The notes: a model not told the origin generated them from the sequence alone. DNA of 64,000 bases from Limanda limanda (GCF_963576545.1 NC_083655.1:20196204-20260203), one strand, 5' to 3'. Shown: positions 22,501 through 30,187, numbered from the stretch's first letter. Program-made: numbers and translations.

Positions 22501-24777
22501 CAGAGAGCATATTTAGAAACAGCAGCACAAGCAATCAATTACAATTAATGAATAATAATAACAATCAACTGCAGTTTGTCTGTTTCCTAATCTCACATGT
22601 CAAAATACTTTCTGTGAAAAAGGCTAGCGTGAGAGTGTCAGAGGCAGAGCATTAACTAAAAACTAATGACACCTGCACAGATTACACCTACAACCTCCCC
22701 ATACTGCGCTTCTCATGACTCAATCGAATAACGAAGAAATGAAGAAGATTTTCATCTCAAAAGCTTCAGTGAATCAAATGGTAAATGGTAAATGGATTTG
22801 TATTTATATAGCGCTTTTCTAGTCTGATGAAGACCACTCAAAGCGCTTTACAGTACAGTTTCACATTCACCCATTCACACACACATTCATACAGTGCATC
22901 TACTTGCAGCACTTTGTTATTCTATGGGTTCAGCATCTTGCCCAAGGACACTTCGGCATGCAGATGGTTCAGACTGGGGATCGAACCGCCGACCTTGAGG
23001 TTGGAGGACGACCACTCTACCCCTCAGCCACAGCCGCCCCGGAGCGAATCAACAAGCTGCAACTTTACATTTGCCTTGGGGGTCTAAAGCCTGCTGTTGT
23101 GTTTGTCCATTGTGGATGTAAGTCATGGGAAGTTTAATGGTTACAGGTATTTTATGACCCAAACCCATTCATCATAAGAATTTTGGGGAAACACACTGTG
23201 TTAATAAGGTAATTTTCCACAAGGCTCTATTTACCCTTTACAGACTTAACAGCATAGGTCAGACAGTGCTTTACCATGTTAAAAATGTGTTTTTGGTTTT
23301 TCAACATATAATATTAACACAGAGTATGCAATGTAAAAATTACCATGTCCCTTGAAATTGACATAGTTGTATTAAAAGGTGAGGGGAAATTGTTTATTGA
23401 TATGATTTTAAGTCTGATAATTGAGATTCCATGAAACACCCATACTGTAATTCAGTTACACATACTGTATATAGTTAAATAAAATACAAATTAAAAGTCC
23501 CCCATCTGCACCTTGGTATGAATAACAAACAGATTTTTGCTAACTATCAAACGGTGTTGTTCCTTAATTTATGACAATGACTGATGGATTTGAGTTTAAG
23601 ACAACTATGACTGCACAAATACTGAAAATCACTCATTTTTACAGTATCAGTTTAGGGAAACTACAAATTCAACGTCTCGCATACGTGGTTACATAAAATT
23701 ACCATAAAAAGTAGGGTCTTTGAAATGCAGTCCTTAAACTGCAGAATTGTCACCTATATTTATTGGTGTTTACTGAAGCCAAAAGTGCTGAATGTTTGCG
23801 AGTTAGCAGTAACCATCAGCTCAACATGGAAAGTCATGGTGACAGCCTGGTTTCTGTCGTGGAGGAATTCTCGCCACCACCTTGGCCCGTGCCTGTGGAT
23901 TTACCTGATGAATTGGACAGCCTAGGTCCCTGTACACTAACTGTCAGGATGTATAGTCACAGGAGGGAAGATACAAATTCCAGAGAGCTTCAATCATTGG
24001 AAGCAGAATGAGAGAAGCCCTGAGTGCAGGAGGCCATGATACTTTACAGGAGGAGAAGAGACAGAAATAAAAAGATGATATTGTTTTGGGATAATAACAA
24101 GGGGCAAATGAACAATCAGCACAGAGGAACTGGATTTAAACTGTGGTGACTTAATGGGATGGGACCTTTAATGTGCTGACAGTGATGTTTCCAAGTTTCC
24201 CATGTACAACAATAGTTCTCAACAATGACACGTGAAGTCTTAAATTGGTTGCTGTAAACCAAATGTCACCAGATTCCAGTGAGCTCTGTGGTGCTGAGGA
24301 CACACTTCACTATGACACACTGAAACCAGACAGCTCACAGCAACATACACTGTGTGTGTAGCATCAGCTGTCCTGTGTTGCATTTAGTATGGACGTGTGT
24401 TAAAGTCAGTACAGTTTATCCCACAAGGCCACCAGTACCTTCACATGTCACTTTTAACATATGTACTTCTATGTTAATCATCACTGAAAAAACTATCAAA
24501 GACAAGTTTTGGAAGTGACGCCACAAGTGCAGGTGTGTTACCCAGCTAGCTGCTGTGTCTGTTAGCAAGATGTTCTTTCAAAACAAACATGGTGGGAAAC
24601 AAAAGCTCTCACCTTTCCCTCTTCGTCAAACGGATCATTGTAGTCTACCTCCGCTTCTGAGTTGGAGGTGACGGCCCGCTGGTCCCAGTCAGGGAAGCGG
24701 TTTGGAAACGAGCGCTCCTCCATCTCCGCCTCCGAAGACGTGATGAGCTTCAGCCGCTTGGACACGTTCTCTCCCAT
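2330..24777 (-). CDS. lancl2: LanC-like protein 2 (nine exons, complete coding sequence)
   Basis: Nine exons join in frame through GT-AG introns into 1296 coding bases, 431 residues. LanC-like proteins fold as an alpha/alpha toroid around a zinc ion and bind glutathione; they are known to add glutathione to dehydroalanine or dehydrobutyrine residues in damaged proteins, and LANCL2 is also reported as an abscisic acid receptor. All seven LanC repeat motifs are visible: near residues 96 ([10 protein letters not shown]), 136 ([10 protein letters not shown]), 183 ([13 protein letters not shown]), 248 ([11 protein letters not shown]), 307 (WCHGAPGV), 349 ([12 protein letters not shown]) and 404 (LFEGMAGAI). 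The zinc ligands are Cys308, Cys354 and His355. It is LANCL2 rather than LANCL1 because the N terminus is [11 protein letters not shown]: a Met-Gly myristoylation site plus a basic patch, as in mammalian LANCL2. The C terminus ends FPAFEL, lacking the short tail I recall after FEL in human LANCL2 (about 450 residues). Exon 1 carries the ATG but may not be the first transcribed exon (see 30643-31090). Confidence 0.96.
2825..3237. repeat. Left arm of the fold-back element, outer part
   Basis: This pairs in inverted orientation with roughly 8205-8648, including the shared stretch around GGTACCTGTAACCGATTTTT (2956-2975). Differences are few point changes plus a G-rich insertion in the right arm at about 8281-8310. 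The arm is cut at 3237 by the hAT element, and GTCTAAAG at its end is that element's left target copy. Confidence 0.85.
4021..4797 (+). pseudogene. Tc1 transposase remnant
   Basis: The ATG at 4021 starts MRSKELPKE and the helix-turn-helix region ([16 protein letters not shown]), then meets TAA at 4138-4140. A deletion removes DNA around 4235. The catalytic half is open from 4295. It has WSDETK with the first Asp, then [11 protein letters not shown] where the second catalytic Asp of the DD34E triad is Gly (codon GGC at 4679-4681), then [11 protein letters not shown] with the Glu, after which the hAT insertion cuts the frame. It cannot encode active enzyme. Confidence 0.88.
5038..5559 (+). pseudogene. 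hAT transposase C-terminal fragment
   Basis: The end of the frame carries the hAT dimerisation signature: [20 protein letters not shown] followed by [19 protein letters not shown]. Most of the transposase (BED finger, RNase-H-like core) is absent. The region before the signature is an acidic, serine-rich linker. It looks like an internally deleted copy and is not expected to be functional. Confidence 0.8.
5639..6000 (+). repeat. Diverged direct repeat in the hAT 3' region
   Basis: GAGTTGGATAGTG followed by TCTGTTTATTGTGCAAT occurs at about 5640 and again at about 5884. Each copy runs into GGCCAGAT and TTTACCCAAGTTTACATTTG. The copies are about 120-150 bases long and clearly diverged. Confidence 0.75.
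6384..6734. repeat. Left arm of the fold-back element, inner part
   Basis: This continues the left arm after the hAT insertion and pairs in inverted orientation with 7572-8200. Relative to the right arm it lacks about 0.3 kb, the equivalent of roughly 7776-8085, which holds the protein's C-terminal coding part. It keeps about 17 bases that the right arm has lost near 7595. Confidence 0.8.
6546..6574 (+). repeat. Telomere-like TTAGGG repeat, left arm
   Basis: About five imperfect units of GGGTTA, one of them GGTTA. It sits exactly where the unnamed gene frame stops matching its family, and the same block occurs inverted at 7718-7741. Confidence 0.8.
6575..7609 (-). pseudogene. Central part of an unnamed transposon-borne gene, broken
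   Basis: Reading the minus strand gives a continuous protein-like segment with an in-frame TAA at 7121-7123 (after GGFHLLKS) and a frameshift near 6800, where the frame ending FKRLAKG passes to the frame reading [10 protein letters not shown]. Recognisable stretches include [39 protein letters not shown] and [14 protein letters not shown]. From memory, similar predicted proteins occur in many copies in fish and cnidarian genomes, which suggests a mobile family, but I cannot give a domain or enzyme class. The frame ends where a TTAGGG-like repeat replaces the normal continuation. Confidence 0.6.
7572..8052 (+). pseudogene. C-terminal part of the same unnamed gene, with a cysteine-rich tail
   Basis: On the plus strand 7572-7715 repeats the LADHNGH and MLDIF...KETFKSF segment of the minus-strand copy. 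After the telomere-like junction it continues as [20 protein letters not shown] and [21 protein letters not shown] frameshift near 7895 leads to 51 codons (7897-8052, stop TGA) starting [18 protein letters not shown] and continuing [18 protein letters not shown]. Eleven cysteines in about 36 residues resemble a CXC-type metal-binding domain. It is dead as it stands: frameshifts and a large internal loss. Confidence 0.6.
7718..7741 (+). repeat. Telomere-like CCCTAA repeat, right arm
   Basis: About four imperfect CCCTAA units between the KETFKSF codons and the TCTCCAACAGAGGGTGG sequence. It is the mirror of 6546-6574, so it existed before the inverted duplication. Confidence 0.8.
8281..8310 (+). 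repeat. G-rich tract
   Basis: The 30 bases are all G except for the A and C in GGGAGGCGGG at the start. The left arm has none of it, so it expanded after the arms formed. Assembly length here may be unreliable. Confidence 0.85.
8814..8886 (-). CDS. lancl2: lancl2 coding exon 8
   Basis: Encodes residues 383-406 and the first base of Gly407: [20 protein letters not shown] followed by SLFE. The acceptor is ACATTTCTTTAG and the donor TTTGAAG|GTAAGA. It was missed as a long open frame because it is only 73 bases. Confidence 0.95.
9867..10043 (-). CDS. lancl2: lancl2 coding exon 7
   Basis: Encodes residues 324-382, including [20 protein letters not shown], in which Cys354-His355 complete the zinc site, and KKYLYRACR. 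The acceptor is TGTGTCTGTCTAG and the donor TGCAGG|GTAAGA, both in phase 0. Confidence 0.96.
10660..11518 (+). mobile_element. Short hAT element carrying a MADF gene fragment
   Basis: The ends are CAGGGGTGTCCAAGC and, inward from 11518, CAGGGGTGTCCAAAC. The flanks are an exact 8-base duplication, GTGTAAGA (10652-10659 and 11519-11526). At 859 bases it is far too short to code for a hAT transposase, so it would need one supplied in trans. It lies in lancl2 intron 6. Its only coding content is the MADF-like frame at 11032-11232. Confidence 0.88.
11032..11232 (+). pseudogene. MADF-domain-like protein fragment with one stop
   Basis: The ATG at 11032 begins [12 protein letters not shown], then an in-frame TGA (11068-11070), then [20 protein letters not shown] followed by [11 protein letters not shown] and [13 protein letters not shown] before TAA at 11230. 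The LYNP, SWKEI and Arg/Lys-rich C-terminal pattern fits a MADF (SANT/Myb-like DNA-binding) domain. It may be a captured or ancestral DNA-binding subunit. Only the domain remains, with no partner frame. Confidence 0.6.
12411..12593 (-). CDS. lancl2: lancl2 coding exon 6
   Basis: Encodes residues 263-323, including [20 protein letters not shown] and [12 protein letters not shown], in which Cys308 is the first zinc ligand. The acceptor is TCCAATCTAAG and the donor CATAAG|GTGAGA; both junctions are in phase 0. Confidence 0.96.
13180..13326 (-). CDS. lancl2: lancl2 coding exon 5
   Basis: Encodes residues 214-262 in phase 0 at both ends, including [16 protein letters not shown] and the repeat [15 protein letters not shown]. 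The acceptor is CCAAATTCCAG and the donor ATGCAG|GTAAGT. The preceding intron (13327-20615) is 7.3 kb and holds a MITE-like repeat and a SINE. Confidence 0.96.
13481..13551 (+). repeat. TG microsatellite
   Basis: An interrupted TG tract in lancl2 intron 4, beginning about 155 bases upstream of exon 5 on the coding (minus) strand. Confidence 0.9.
15279..15740 (+). repeat. Dispersed MITE-like repeat, copy 1
   Basis: It begins GCTGCTTTCAGACATGCACTG, carries GAGTGGGGGCTGATGATGC and CATACACGTAGAAGACAC, and ends near GTGTGAAAGGCCAAAAATC. The two ends are loosely inverted copies of each other (CAGACATGCAC against GTGCATGTGTG). It shares these blocks with copies at about 20848, 31689, 37755 and 49101. 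No coding capacity or class was identified. Confidence 0.6.
15752..16002 (+). repeat. tRNA-derived SINE, copy 1
   Basis: The head resembles a tRNA with a box A-like TGGTTGAGGGCTAGAGTGG and a box B of GGTTCGATCCC (15804-15814). The body contains GCATGCCGAAGTGTCATTGG and GGGCAAGATGCTGAACCC, and the 3' end is CTATATAAATACAAATCCATT. This head, body and tail are typical of widespread teleost SINEs. It is inserted in lancl2 intron 4, opposite to the gene. Confidence 0.78.
20616..20763 (-). CDS. lancl2: lancl2 coding exon 4
   Basis: Encodes the end of Arg164 to Lys213, including [10 protein letters not shown] and the LanC repeat [16 protein letters not shown]. The acceptor is TTCCTGTCAG and the donor ACAAAA|GTAAGA. 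LQLQRSV and [16 protein letters not shown] match LANCL2 better than LANCL1. Confidence 0.96.
20848..21085 (+). repeat. Dispersed MITE-like repeat, copy 2
   Basis: It starts TTTCAGATATGCACTGGCCTC and contains GAGTGGGGGTGATGATGCTTC, matching copy 1. The remainder toward 21560 (for example the CATCCACTAGAGGACTGG segment) looks repeat-derived but was not matched to a family. It lies in lancl2 intron 3. Confidence 0.55.
22052..22259 (-). CDS. lancl2: lancl2 coding exon 3
   Basis: Encodes residues 95-164 with the LanC repeats [10 protein letters not shown] and [18 protein letters not shown]. The acceptor is TTTTTACAACAG and the donor TCTCG|GTGAGT. It is separated from exon 2 by a compact 113-base intron, the only short intron of the gene. 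Confidence 0.96.
22373..22490 (-). CDS. lancl2: lancl2 coding exon 2
   Basis: Encodes residues 56-94 plus the first base of Gly95, including [20 protein letters not shown], which is almost identical to mammalian LANCL2. The acceptor is CTCCTTAG. The donor is ACAG|GTCTGT, weaker than the others but with the required GT, and the phase-1 join to exon 3 restores TGWTG-IALLY. Confidence 0.95.
22784..23040 (-). repeat. tRNA-derived SINE, copy 2 (reverse)
   Basis: The same family as 15752-16002 in the opposite orientation. Box B appears as GGGATCGAACC, the body as CTTCGGCATGCAGATGG and the 3' end as AAATGGATTTGTATTTATA. Relative to lancl2 it is in the sense orientation, in intron 1. Open frames across it in either direction are by-products. 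Confidence 0.78.
24613..24777 (-). CDS. lancl2: lancl2 exon 1 of the coding sequence
   Basis: Encodes residues 1-55, from the ATG at 24777 (context GCCATGG, a strong Kozak match) to an AAG followed by the donor GTGAGA. The Met-Gly start followed by SKRLKL fits the N-myristoylated, membrane-targeting tail of LANCL2. The rest of the exon is acidic and poorly conserved, as expected for this region, and shorter than in mammals. Confidence 0.95.
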
Positions 24778-24817
24778 GGCTACGGCGGCCCGGCGGGGAC
24801 AAAAACCCGCAGTCTCA

Positions 24818-24838
24818 CTGTAAAGGGGAAAAAAACGG
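24818..24838 (-). promoter_or_regulatory. Strong 3' splice acceptor just upstream of the lancl2 ATG
   Basis: On the minus strand TTTTTTTCCCCTTTACAG ends at 24818, giving an exon start at 24817, 40 bases before the ATG. A long pyrimidine tract plus CAG at this position suggests that the ATG exon is the second transcribed exon. Confidence 0.55.
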
Positions 24839-25025
24839 TTTCGCTTCGTATAATGAATATTTTACAACAAAGTGACGCGAACTAATAGAGTGTTTGTAAT
24901 TGTATAAGTATAAAGGCGCACAGACTACTTATCATTAAACAACTAAATTAATTTCAAACAAGTTAAGAAAGAAACTCGAAGCCCTGCAGTGCAATGACTA
25001 CTTCTAGGTTAAGAATGATAGTAGT

Positions 25026-25322
25026 TGTTAACAGGTAGGCTTATAACTTCTGCCTACCTGCACAACGGAATAATGATCCTAACTGATAAACAGACGTGCG
25101 TTTCTTTGGTCATCCATCGAGTGGCGTTGTTTATTGCAGAGGTGTTCACAACATACTGCTCTCCGGGAGAGTCAGGTAACAGAGAGAAGGAAGACGGTAA
25201 CACCCCCTTATAAGATGGTGATGTCACCAGTCACAGGTGACTTCATGTCATATGAGGCGCAACAGCGCCTCCTCCTGGACAAACACAGTTGCATGCATAC
25301 ATACACTTATTCACTCTCAACA
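25026..25322 (-). repeat. 3' LTR of the copia element
   Basis: 297 bases, identical by eye to the 5' LTR apart from one 6-base indel near 25070. The hairpin GAGGCGC-AACA-GCGCCTC lies at 25254-25271 and AATAAA at 25130-25135 (minus strand). Confidence 0.95.
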
Positions 25323-25416
25323 CTCCCACTTATGAATGGCATGTATACTGTACAACTTTTACAAAACAAAATAAATAAAACAAAACAAAAACATGGCATA
25401 GTCAAGTGTAAACATT

Positions 25417-28400
25417 TTACACCCCAAACATGACTCCTGCAAATTTCCTCAGCTTAAGTCTGGAGGCGGGCTTTGTCATAACATCTGCGACCATGTCGTC
25501 TGTGGGACAGTAAACAAGTGACATCTTATCTTCCCTTATGGTAGACCTAATGAAGTGATATTTAATGTCCACATGTTTACATCTTTGTCTACGCACAGGG
25601 TTCCTAACAAGCGCAATTGTCCCCTGGTTATCCTCGTAAACAACAGTTTTCTTATACACATAGGTATCTATACCCCCCAGTAGTTGCTCCAAATAAATAC
25701 ACTCCTGTATTGTTAGAGCTAAAGCCATGTATTCGGCTTCACATGTGGATAGTGCTATCGTGGGTTGCTTCTTCGCCTTCCAGGAGACTAAGGAGCTGTC
25801 TTTGCACATACTCACACAATACCCGGTGGTACTGCGTCTATCACTAGTGTCTGCAGCCCAGTCTGCGTCATTATATGCTAGTAAGCCTAGACTCTCTCTG
25901 CTTTTTCTGAAACAGAGTTGTTTGTCTGCAGTACCCCTGAGATAGCGCAAAACATGTTTAACTGTAACCCAATGTTCTACAGTAGGGTCAGCAAAATGCT
26001 GTGATAACTTGCTCACCACAAAACATAGGTCAGGACGTGTACAGGTTGTCAAGTAAATGAGACTGCCGACAGCCTCCCTATACTTCTTCACATCAGACAT
26101 TTTTGGTGCATCTTCAGAGTAGTCTAACTTTGTGTCACATGGTGTTTCTCTAATTCTACACTCCTGCATGTCGAAACGTTCCAGTATCTTTTCAACATAC
26201 CTCTTTTGTGACATTTTTACACAGCCGTCAGACTGGCTGAAGTCCATGCCCAGAAAATACTTCAATCTACCTAGGTCCTTCATCTTAAACCTGGTAGAAA
26301 GCATGTTTTTCACTTTCTTTAGACTCTCGTCATTGTTGGCTGCGATGATAAGATCATCCACCCAGATAACTACTATTACCTTCCCTGCCTCTTCAGACTC
26401 TTTTACGTAGACGCAGTGGTCTGTTGGGTTCTGAGTGAAATTATCATCTACTAGGCATGTGTGGAGCATCTCATTCCAATTACGCCCCGACTGCTTCAGG
26501 CCGTAAATTGACTTCTCTAGTTTACACACTAGCTTCTCTCCCTCTTTTTCGTAACCTTCAGGTTGTTCCATATAGATATCTCGATCAATGGGGGCGTGTA
26601 GATAGGCTGTTTTCACATCCATTTGATGCAAGATTAAATCGTCTTGTGCTGCCTTCTGCATCACTACACGTATACTTGTAAGATTGGCTGTTGGTGAGAA
26701 TGTCTCGCCATAATCTATTCCTGCTCTCTGACTGTATCCTTTCGCTACAAACCTAGCTTTGTATTGGTCGTGTCCGTCAATGTCACATTTGATCGAGTAT
26801 ACCCATCTTCCTCCCACTGTCTTCCTGTCCTCTGGTAACTTAGTCAGGGTAAAGGTCTGGTTGTCCTCTAGGGACCTCATCTCCTCGTCCATCGCTTTCT
26901 TCCACTTTCCCGACTCAGTTGATGTCATGGCCTCTATAAAGGTCAAAGGTACACCACAAACTGCTCTGTAACAATAATCTATACTAGTGAGTGTGCTGTC
27001 ATCATCTGTATCTTCCAGGGTATAATCTTTCAGATACCCCGGGATTTTATGCTCTCTGTTGGGATATCTCCCACTGTCTGAGGCATGTGACGTCACCCTG
27101 GGGTGCTTCTCGCCATCATCCTCTTGTGCTGACCGTGGACCGTCACGCTGTACCTCTGTACTCAGTCCACTAGGCTGTGGAGTCTCTGCTCTGCTGTCAC
27201 AACTTACATTGGGGTCCAGTTCTACCTCCTGTGTCTGAGTCTCATTTTCACAGGTTGTCTTGGTGACAAACTTTACTAATCTGTGCTTCTGCACTTTTCC
27301 TTTATCGGGGTAGTAAACGAGATAGGCGGGACTGCCCTTGTCATGCCCTACAAAGAGTCCTCTCCCACACCTAGAATCTAGTTTTCCTAGGTCCTGCTGG
27401 TAGACATAGCACACTGACCCGAATTTATGCATCCTGGCTAGATTACACTTTTTACCTGTCAGTGCTGTATATGGGGTTGTGCCTGTGTGCTTGTTAAAGC
27501 ACCGGTTCCTAGTGTAGGCAGCCTCCTGGATGGCATAGTGCCAAAGACTCTTAGGTAGGTCACTGTCAATAAGCTTACATCTGGCCATCTCGAAAAGAGT
27601 GCGCCCTTCCCTTTCAGCTGTCCCGTTCTGGTGCGGGGAATAAGGACAGGAGGTCTCGTGTCTGATTTTGTTCTTTCTCAGTAGTGTCTGAAACTCTCTG
27701 TTATTGAACTCGGTTCCGTTATCTGATCTAATGCATCTCACAGTGCCATAAGGCGCCACATCTGCCAGGTACTTCTCAGTGGCTTGAACTGCATCACTTT
27801 TTGCTTTCAGGAAGTAAACAAACACTGCCCCCGTACACACATCTGTGAAAGATTGCATGTATTTGAAACCATCTATGGACTCATTGTTTACTGGACCAGC
27901 TAGGTCTGTGTTCACCAGCTCAAGTGGTGTCTTTACTTTTTCAGTCGGATCTCTGTTTCTCGTTTGAGTGAACTTTCCCTCTATGCACACTGCACATTCT
28001 TTATCAGGCCTACGCTTTGCACCTTTAATGTGCATGCCTTCTGTTATATCCTGTAGCTTCAGTATATCCTCGTAATTGCAGTGACCCATTATCTCATGCC
28101 ATGTCTGGATATCATAGCTGACATGACACATATCATCTACATCACACTCGGTTTGTAAGTAATACATCCTCTTACATACATAAATATTAAACCTGGTTCC
28201 ATTCGGCAACACTATGGCATCTTTACCTTCTTCGAAGAACACTTTGGCACCGTGAGCGGTAGCAGACTTCACTGAGAAGAGTTCTTGGGGGTAGGAGGGG
28301 ATGTAGAGAGCGTTCTTTAAAGTCACTGCACACCTGCGCCCCTCGCTGTTTATGAGGCATACCTGTGCGTCTCCCCTGCCTTTTGCCACCCCGACGGTTC

Positions 28401-29454
28401 GCTTCCCGTCTGCCAGCTCCATGCTGTGTCTCTCCTGCTTGAAGGTGCTGTCGAAGCTCTTGAACTTGCTCCTGTCGTTGATGATGTGGGACGACGCGCC
28501 CGTGTCCACGATTAGGCCCTTCCTCTGGATCTGCAGCCGTTGCTCTGAGGGGCTGGCATATTCCGTTTGTGCCCTGAAGATGTAGTCTTCTCCACCCGCG
28601 GCTCTCCGGGCGCCATCTGGTTCACGACCTGCTTTACGTTCACCGCCGCCCTCTAGGACACACGCACACCGGGCGCTCCGTTCCTTCTTTGTGCACGCCT
28701 TGTCTGTGTGACCCCCGCTCTTGCAAAAACTACACCAAACTTTCTCTGCGCAGTCATCCCTTCTGTGGCCCTTTTCTCCGCACCGCCAACACACCAGCTC
28801 CACTGGCCCGGTCTTTTTCCTTGGCGCCGCTTGGGCCCGCAGCACCCTTTCTCCCGTCTCCTTCGGGACTGGGTCTGAGTCTTCTGAAGCCTCAAAATTT
28901 CTCAACTTTGCCTTGAACTCTCCGAGCGTCATGTCCGCTGAACCATGCGTCACCATCAGTGTGAATGGCTTGTACTTCTCCGGCAACCCCCTCATGACCA
29001 TCGCCATCATCAGTCCCTCACTCGGTGCTTCACCTGCACCCCTGAGTGCCGTAATGATCTGCTCAGCTCGAATAACATATTCGGTTACAGTCTCATGGTC
29101 AGCTTTCTTCAGCGCAGTCATTGTTATGTACAGGGAAACAATCCGGGGTCTACCTTTTCCGATGTAGTGTTCTTTTAACACTTTGAGACTCTCTCGTCCC
29201 TTGTCCTTCGTGTCCCTGAATATCAGTCCCAAGCTCGTGTTGTCGAGTAGCGGCGCCAATGCACAATATGCGTCGGCATTCAGCTTGTCATCGTTCGCCT
29301 TTTCTTCCGCCGACAGTGGTCCAGCGGGCTCCGTGAGGATCGTCTGCTTCAGCCCCACTCCGTGCATGCAGCACAGCATCCTCTCTTCCCAGAGCTCGTA
29401 CTCCTCTGCTCTCCCGTCAAACGTGGGCCACTTGCTCTTGCTTCTGTTTGCCAT
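25417..29454 (-). CDS. Copia gag-pol polyprotein, intact
   Basis: A single 1345-residue frame. The Gag region is followed by two CCHC zinc knuckles (CWRCGEKGHRRDDC at 222-235 and CSFCKSGGHTDKAC at 241-254). Protease has the DTGAS site at 317. The integrase zinc motif uses His453, His458, Cys487 and Cys490, and the integrase triad is Asp517, Asp578 and Glu614 (DD35E spacing). Reverse transcriptase starts near 867, with Asp946 in QMDVKTAYLHA and WVDD at 1031-1034. RNase H has YNDADWA near 1196, CEAEYMAL with Glu1239 and YEDNQG with Asp1275. All catalytic residues are present with no stop or frameshift, so the copy could be active. No separate Gag frame or envelope gene is seen. Confidence 0.96.
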   Translation of the reverse strand: MANRSKSKWPTFDGRAEEYELWEERMLCCMHGVGLKQTILTEPAGPLSAEEKANDDKLNADAYCALAPLLDNTSLGLIFRDTKDKGRESLKVLKEHYIGKGRPRIVSLYITMTALKKADHETVTEYVIRAEQIITALRGAGEAPSEGLMMAMVMRGLPEKYKPFTLMVTHGSADMTLGEFKAKLRNFEASEDSDPVPKETGERVLRAQAAPRKKTGPVELVCWRCGEKGHRRDDCAEKVWCSFCKSGGHTDKACTKKERSARCACVLEGGGERKAGREPDGARRAAGGEDYIFRAQTEYASPSEQRLQIQRKGLIVDTGASSHIINDRSKFKSFDSTFKQERHSMELADGKRTVGVAKGRGDAQVCLINSEGRRCAVTLKNALYIPSYPQELFSVKSATAHGAKVFFEEGKDAIVLPNGTRFNIYVCKRMYYLQTECDVDDMCHVSYDIQTWHEIMGHCNYEDILKLQDITEGMHIKGAKRRPDKECAVCIEGKFTQTRNRDPTEKVKTPLELVNTDLAGPVNNESIDGFKYMQSFTDVCTGAVFVYFLKAKSDAVQATEKYLADVAPYGTVRCIRSDNGTEFNNREFQTLLRKNKIRHETSCPYSPHQNGTAEREGRTLFEMARCKLIDSDLPKSLWHYAIQEAAYTRNRCFNKHTGTTPYTALTGKKCNLARMHKFGSVCYVYQQDLGKLDSRCGRGLFVGHDKGSPAYLVYYPDKGKVQKHRLVKFVTKTTCENETQTQEVELDPNVSCDSRAETPQPSGLSTEVQRDGPRSAQEDDGEKHPRVTSHASDSGRYPNREHKIPGYLKDYTLEDTDDDSTLTSIDYCYRAVCGVPLTFIEAMTSTESGKWKKAMDEEMRSLEDNQTFTLTKLPEDRKTVGGRWVYSIKCDIDGHDQYKARFVAKGYSQRAGIDYGETFSPTANLTSIRVVMQKAAQDDLILHQMDVKTAYLHAPIDRDIYMEQPEGYEKEGEKLVCKLEKSIYGLKQSGRNWNEMLHTCLVDDNFTQNPTDHCVYVKESEEAGKVIVVIWVDDLIIAANNDESLKKVKNMLSTRFKMKDLGRLKYFLGMDFSQSDGCVKMSQKRYVEKILERFDMQECRIRETPCDTKLDYSEDAPKMSDVKKYREAVGSLIYLTTCTRPDLCFVVSKLSQHFADPTVEHWVTVKHVLRYLRGTADKQLCFRKSRESLGLLAYNDADWAADTSDRRSTTGYCVSMCKDSSLVSWKAKKQPTIALSTCEAEYMALALTIQECIYLEQLLGGIDTYVYKKTVVYEDNQGTIALVRNPVRRQRCKHVDIKYHFIRSTIREDKMSLVYCPTDDMVADVMTKPASRLKLRKFAGVMFGV

Positions 29455-29606
29455 GGCTTTTTGTCTTCGTAGCTCAGTTTAGCTTCTTTTTAGCCTAGCT
29501 TTAGCTTCCCCGGTACTCCCGATGCTAAAGTAGCTCTTCCGTATGCTAGCGCACTTGCTAGCTATCGATGCACGTGTCCGTCAAACTTTAGAACCATCCT
29601 CGGTTA

Positions 29607-29621
29607 GCTGGGCCCATAACC
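29607..29621 (-). other. Primer binding site matching the middle of initiator tRNA-Met
   Basis: Directly inside the 5' LTR the plus strand reads GCTGGGCCCATAACC. This is identical to the anticodon stem-loop region of vertebrate initiator tRNA-Met (CAU anticodon), so the minus-strand transcript is complementary to it over 15 bases. Priming from an internal tRNA fragment rather than the 3' CCA end is the known arrangement of Drosophila copia. Confidence 0.8.
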
Positions 29622-29912
29622 TGTTAACAGGTAGGCTTATAACTTCTGCCTACCTGCACAACGGAATCCTAACTGATAAACAGACGTGCGTTTCTTTGGT
29701 CATCCATCGAGTGGCGTTGTTTATTGCAGAGGTGTTCACAACATACTGCTCTCCGGGAGAGTCAGGTAACAGAGAGAAGGAAGACGGTAACACCCCCTTA
29801 TAAGATGGTGATGTCACCAGTCACAGGTGACTTCATGTCATATGAGGCGCAACAGCGCCTCCTCCTGGACAAACACAGTTGCATGCATACATACACTTAT
29901 TCACTCTCAACA
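29622..29912 (-). repeat. 5' LTR of the copia element
   Basis: 291 bases, TG...CA ends. On the minus strand it has a TATA-like CTTATAAG (29797-29804) followed by an AATAAA signal (29720-29725). It matches the other LTR base for base except that it lacks a 6-base AATGAT segment present there. A short inverted repeat GAGGCGC-AACA-GCGCCTC is present in both LTRs. Confidence 0.95.
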
Positions 29913-30104
29913 GTAGTGACATAAAATATACAGTAGACTACAAATGCTTTCATTTTGAAGACAATATACCTGATACAACTTCACTGTAACAACCATATTA
30001 TACGTTTATCAGCCTGTTACACATAGCACAGTGATCTAAATATATACTATCTATTCAATGATCAGAATAATATGAATCAGTCCAGATTGTATAATATATT
30101 TTTT

Positions 30105-30155
30105 GTTATTATTATTATTATTATTATTGTAGTTGTTGTTGTTGTTATTGTGGTG

Positions 30156-30187
<32 letters not shown>
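30105..30187 (+). repeat. TTA/TTG triplet microsatellite
   Basis: Runs of TTA, then GTT, then TTA again. It lies in the inferred first intron, between the copia element and the GC-rich block. Confidence 0.9.

Larger units (their letters stand above)
25026..29912 (-). mobile_element. Full-length Ty1/copia LTR retrotransposon
   Basis: The element is 4887 bases with LTRs at both ends, flanked by an exact 5-base target duplication GTAGT (25021-25025 and 29913-29917). Transcription runs on the minus strand, so the 5' LTR is the right-hand one. In order it has the 5' LTR (29622-29912), primer site (29607-29621), one open gag-pol frame (25417-29454), a purine run AAGTGGGAG (25323-25331) and the 3' LTR (25026-25322). 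Domain order with integrase before reverse transcriptase makes it copia, not gypsy. It is the youngest-looking insertion here. Confidence 0.96.

Noticed and set aside
28721..29167. Plus-strand frames opposite the copia gene
   Set aside because: Shadows of the gag region on the opposite strand.
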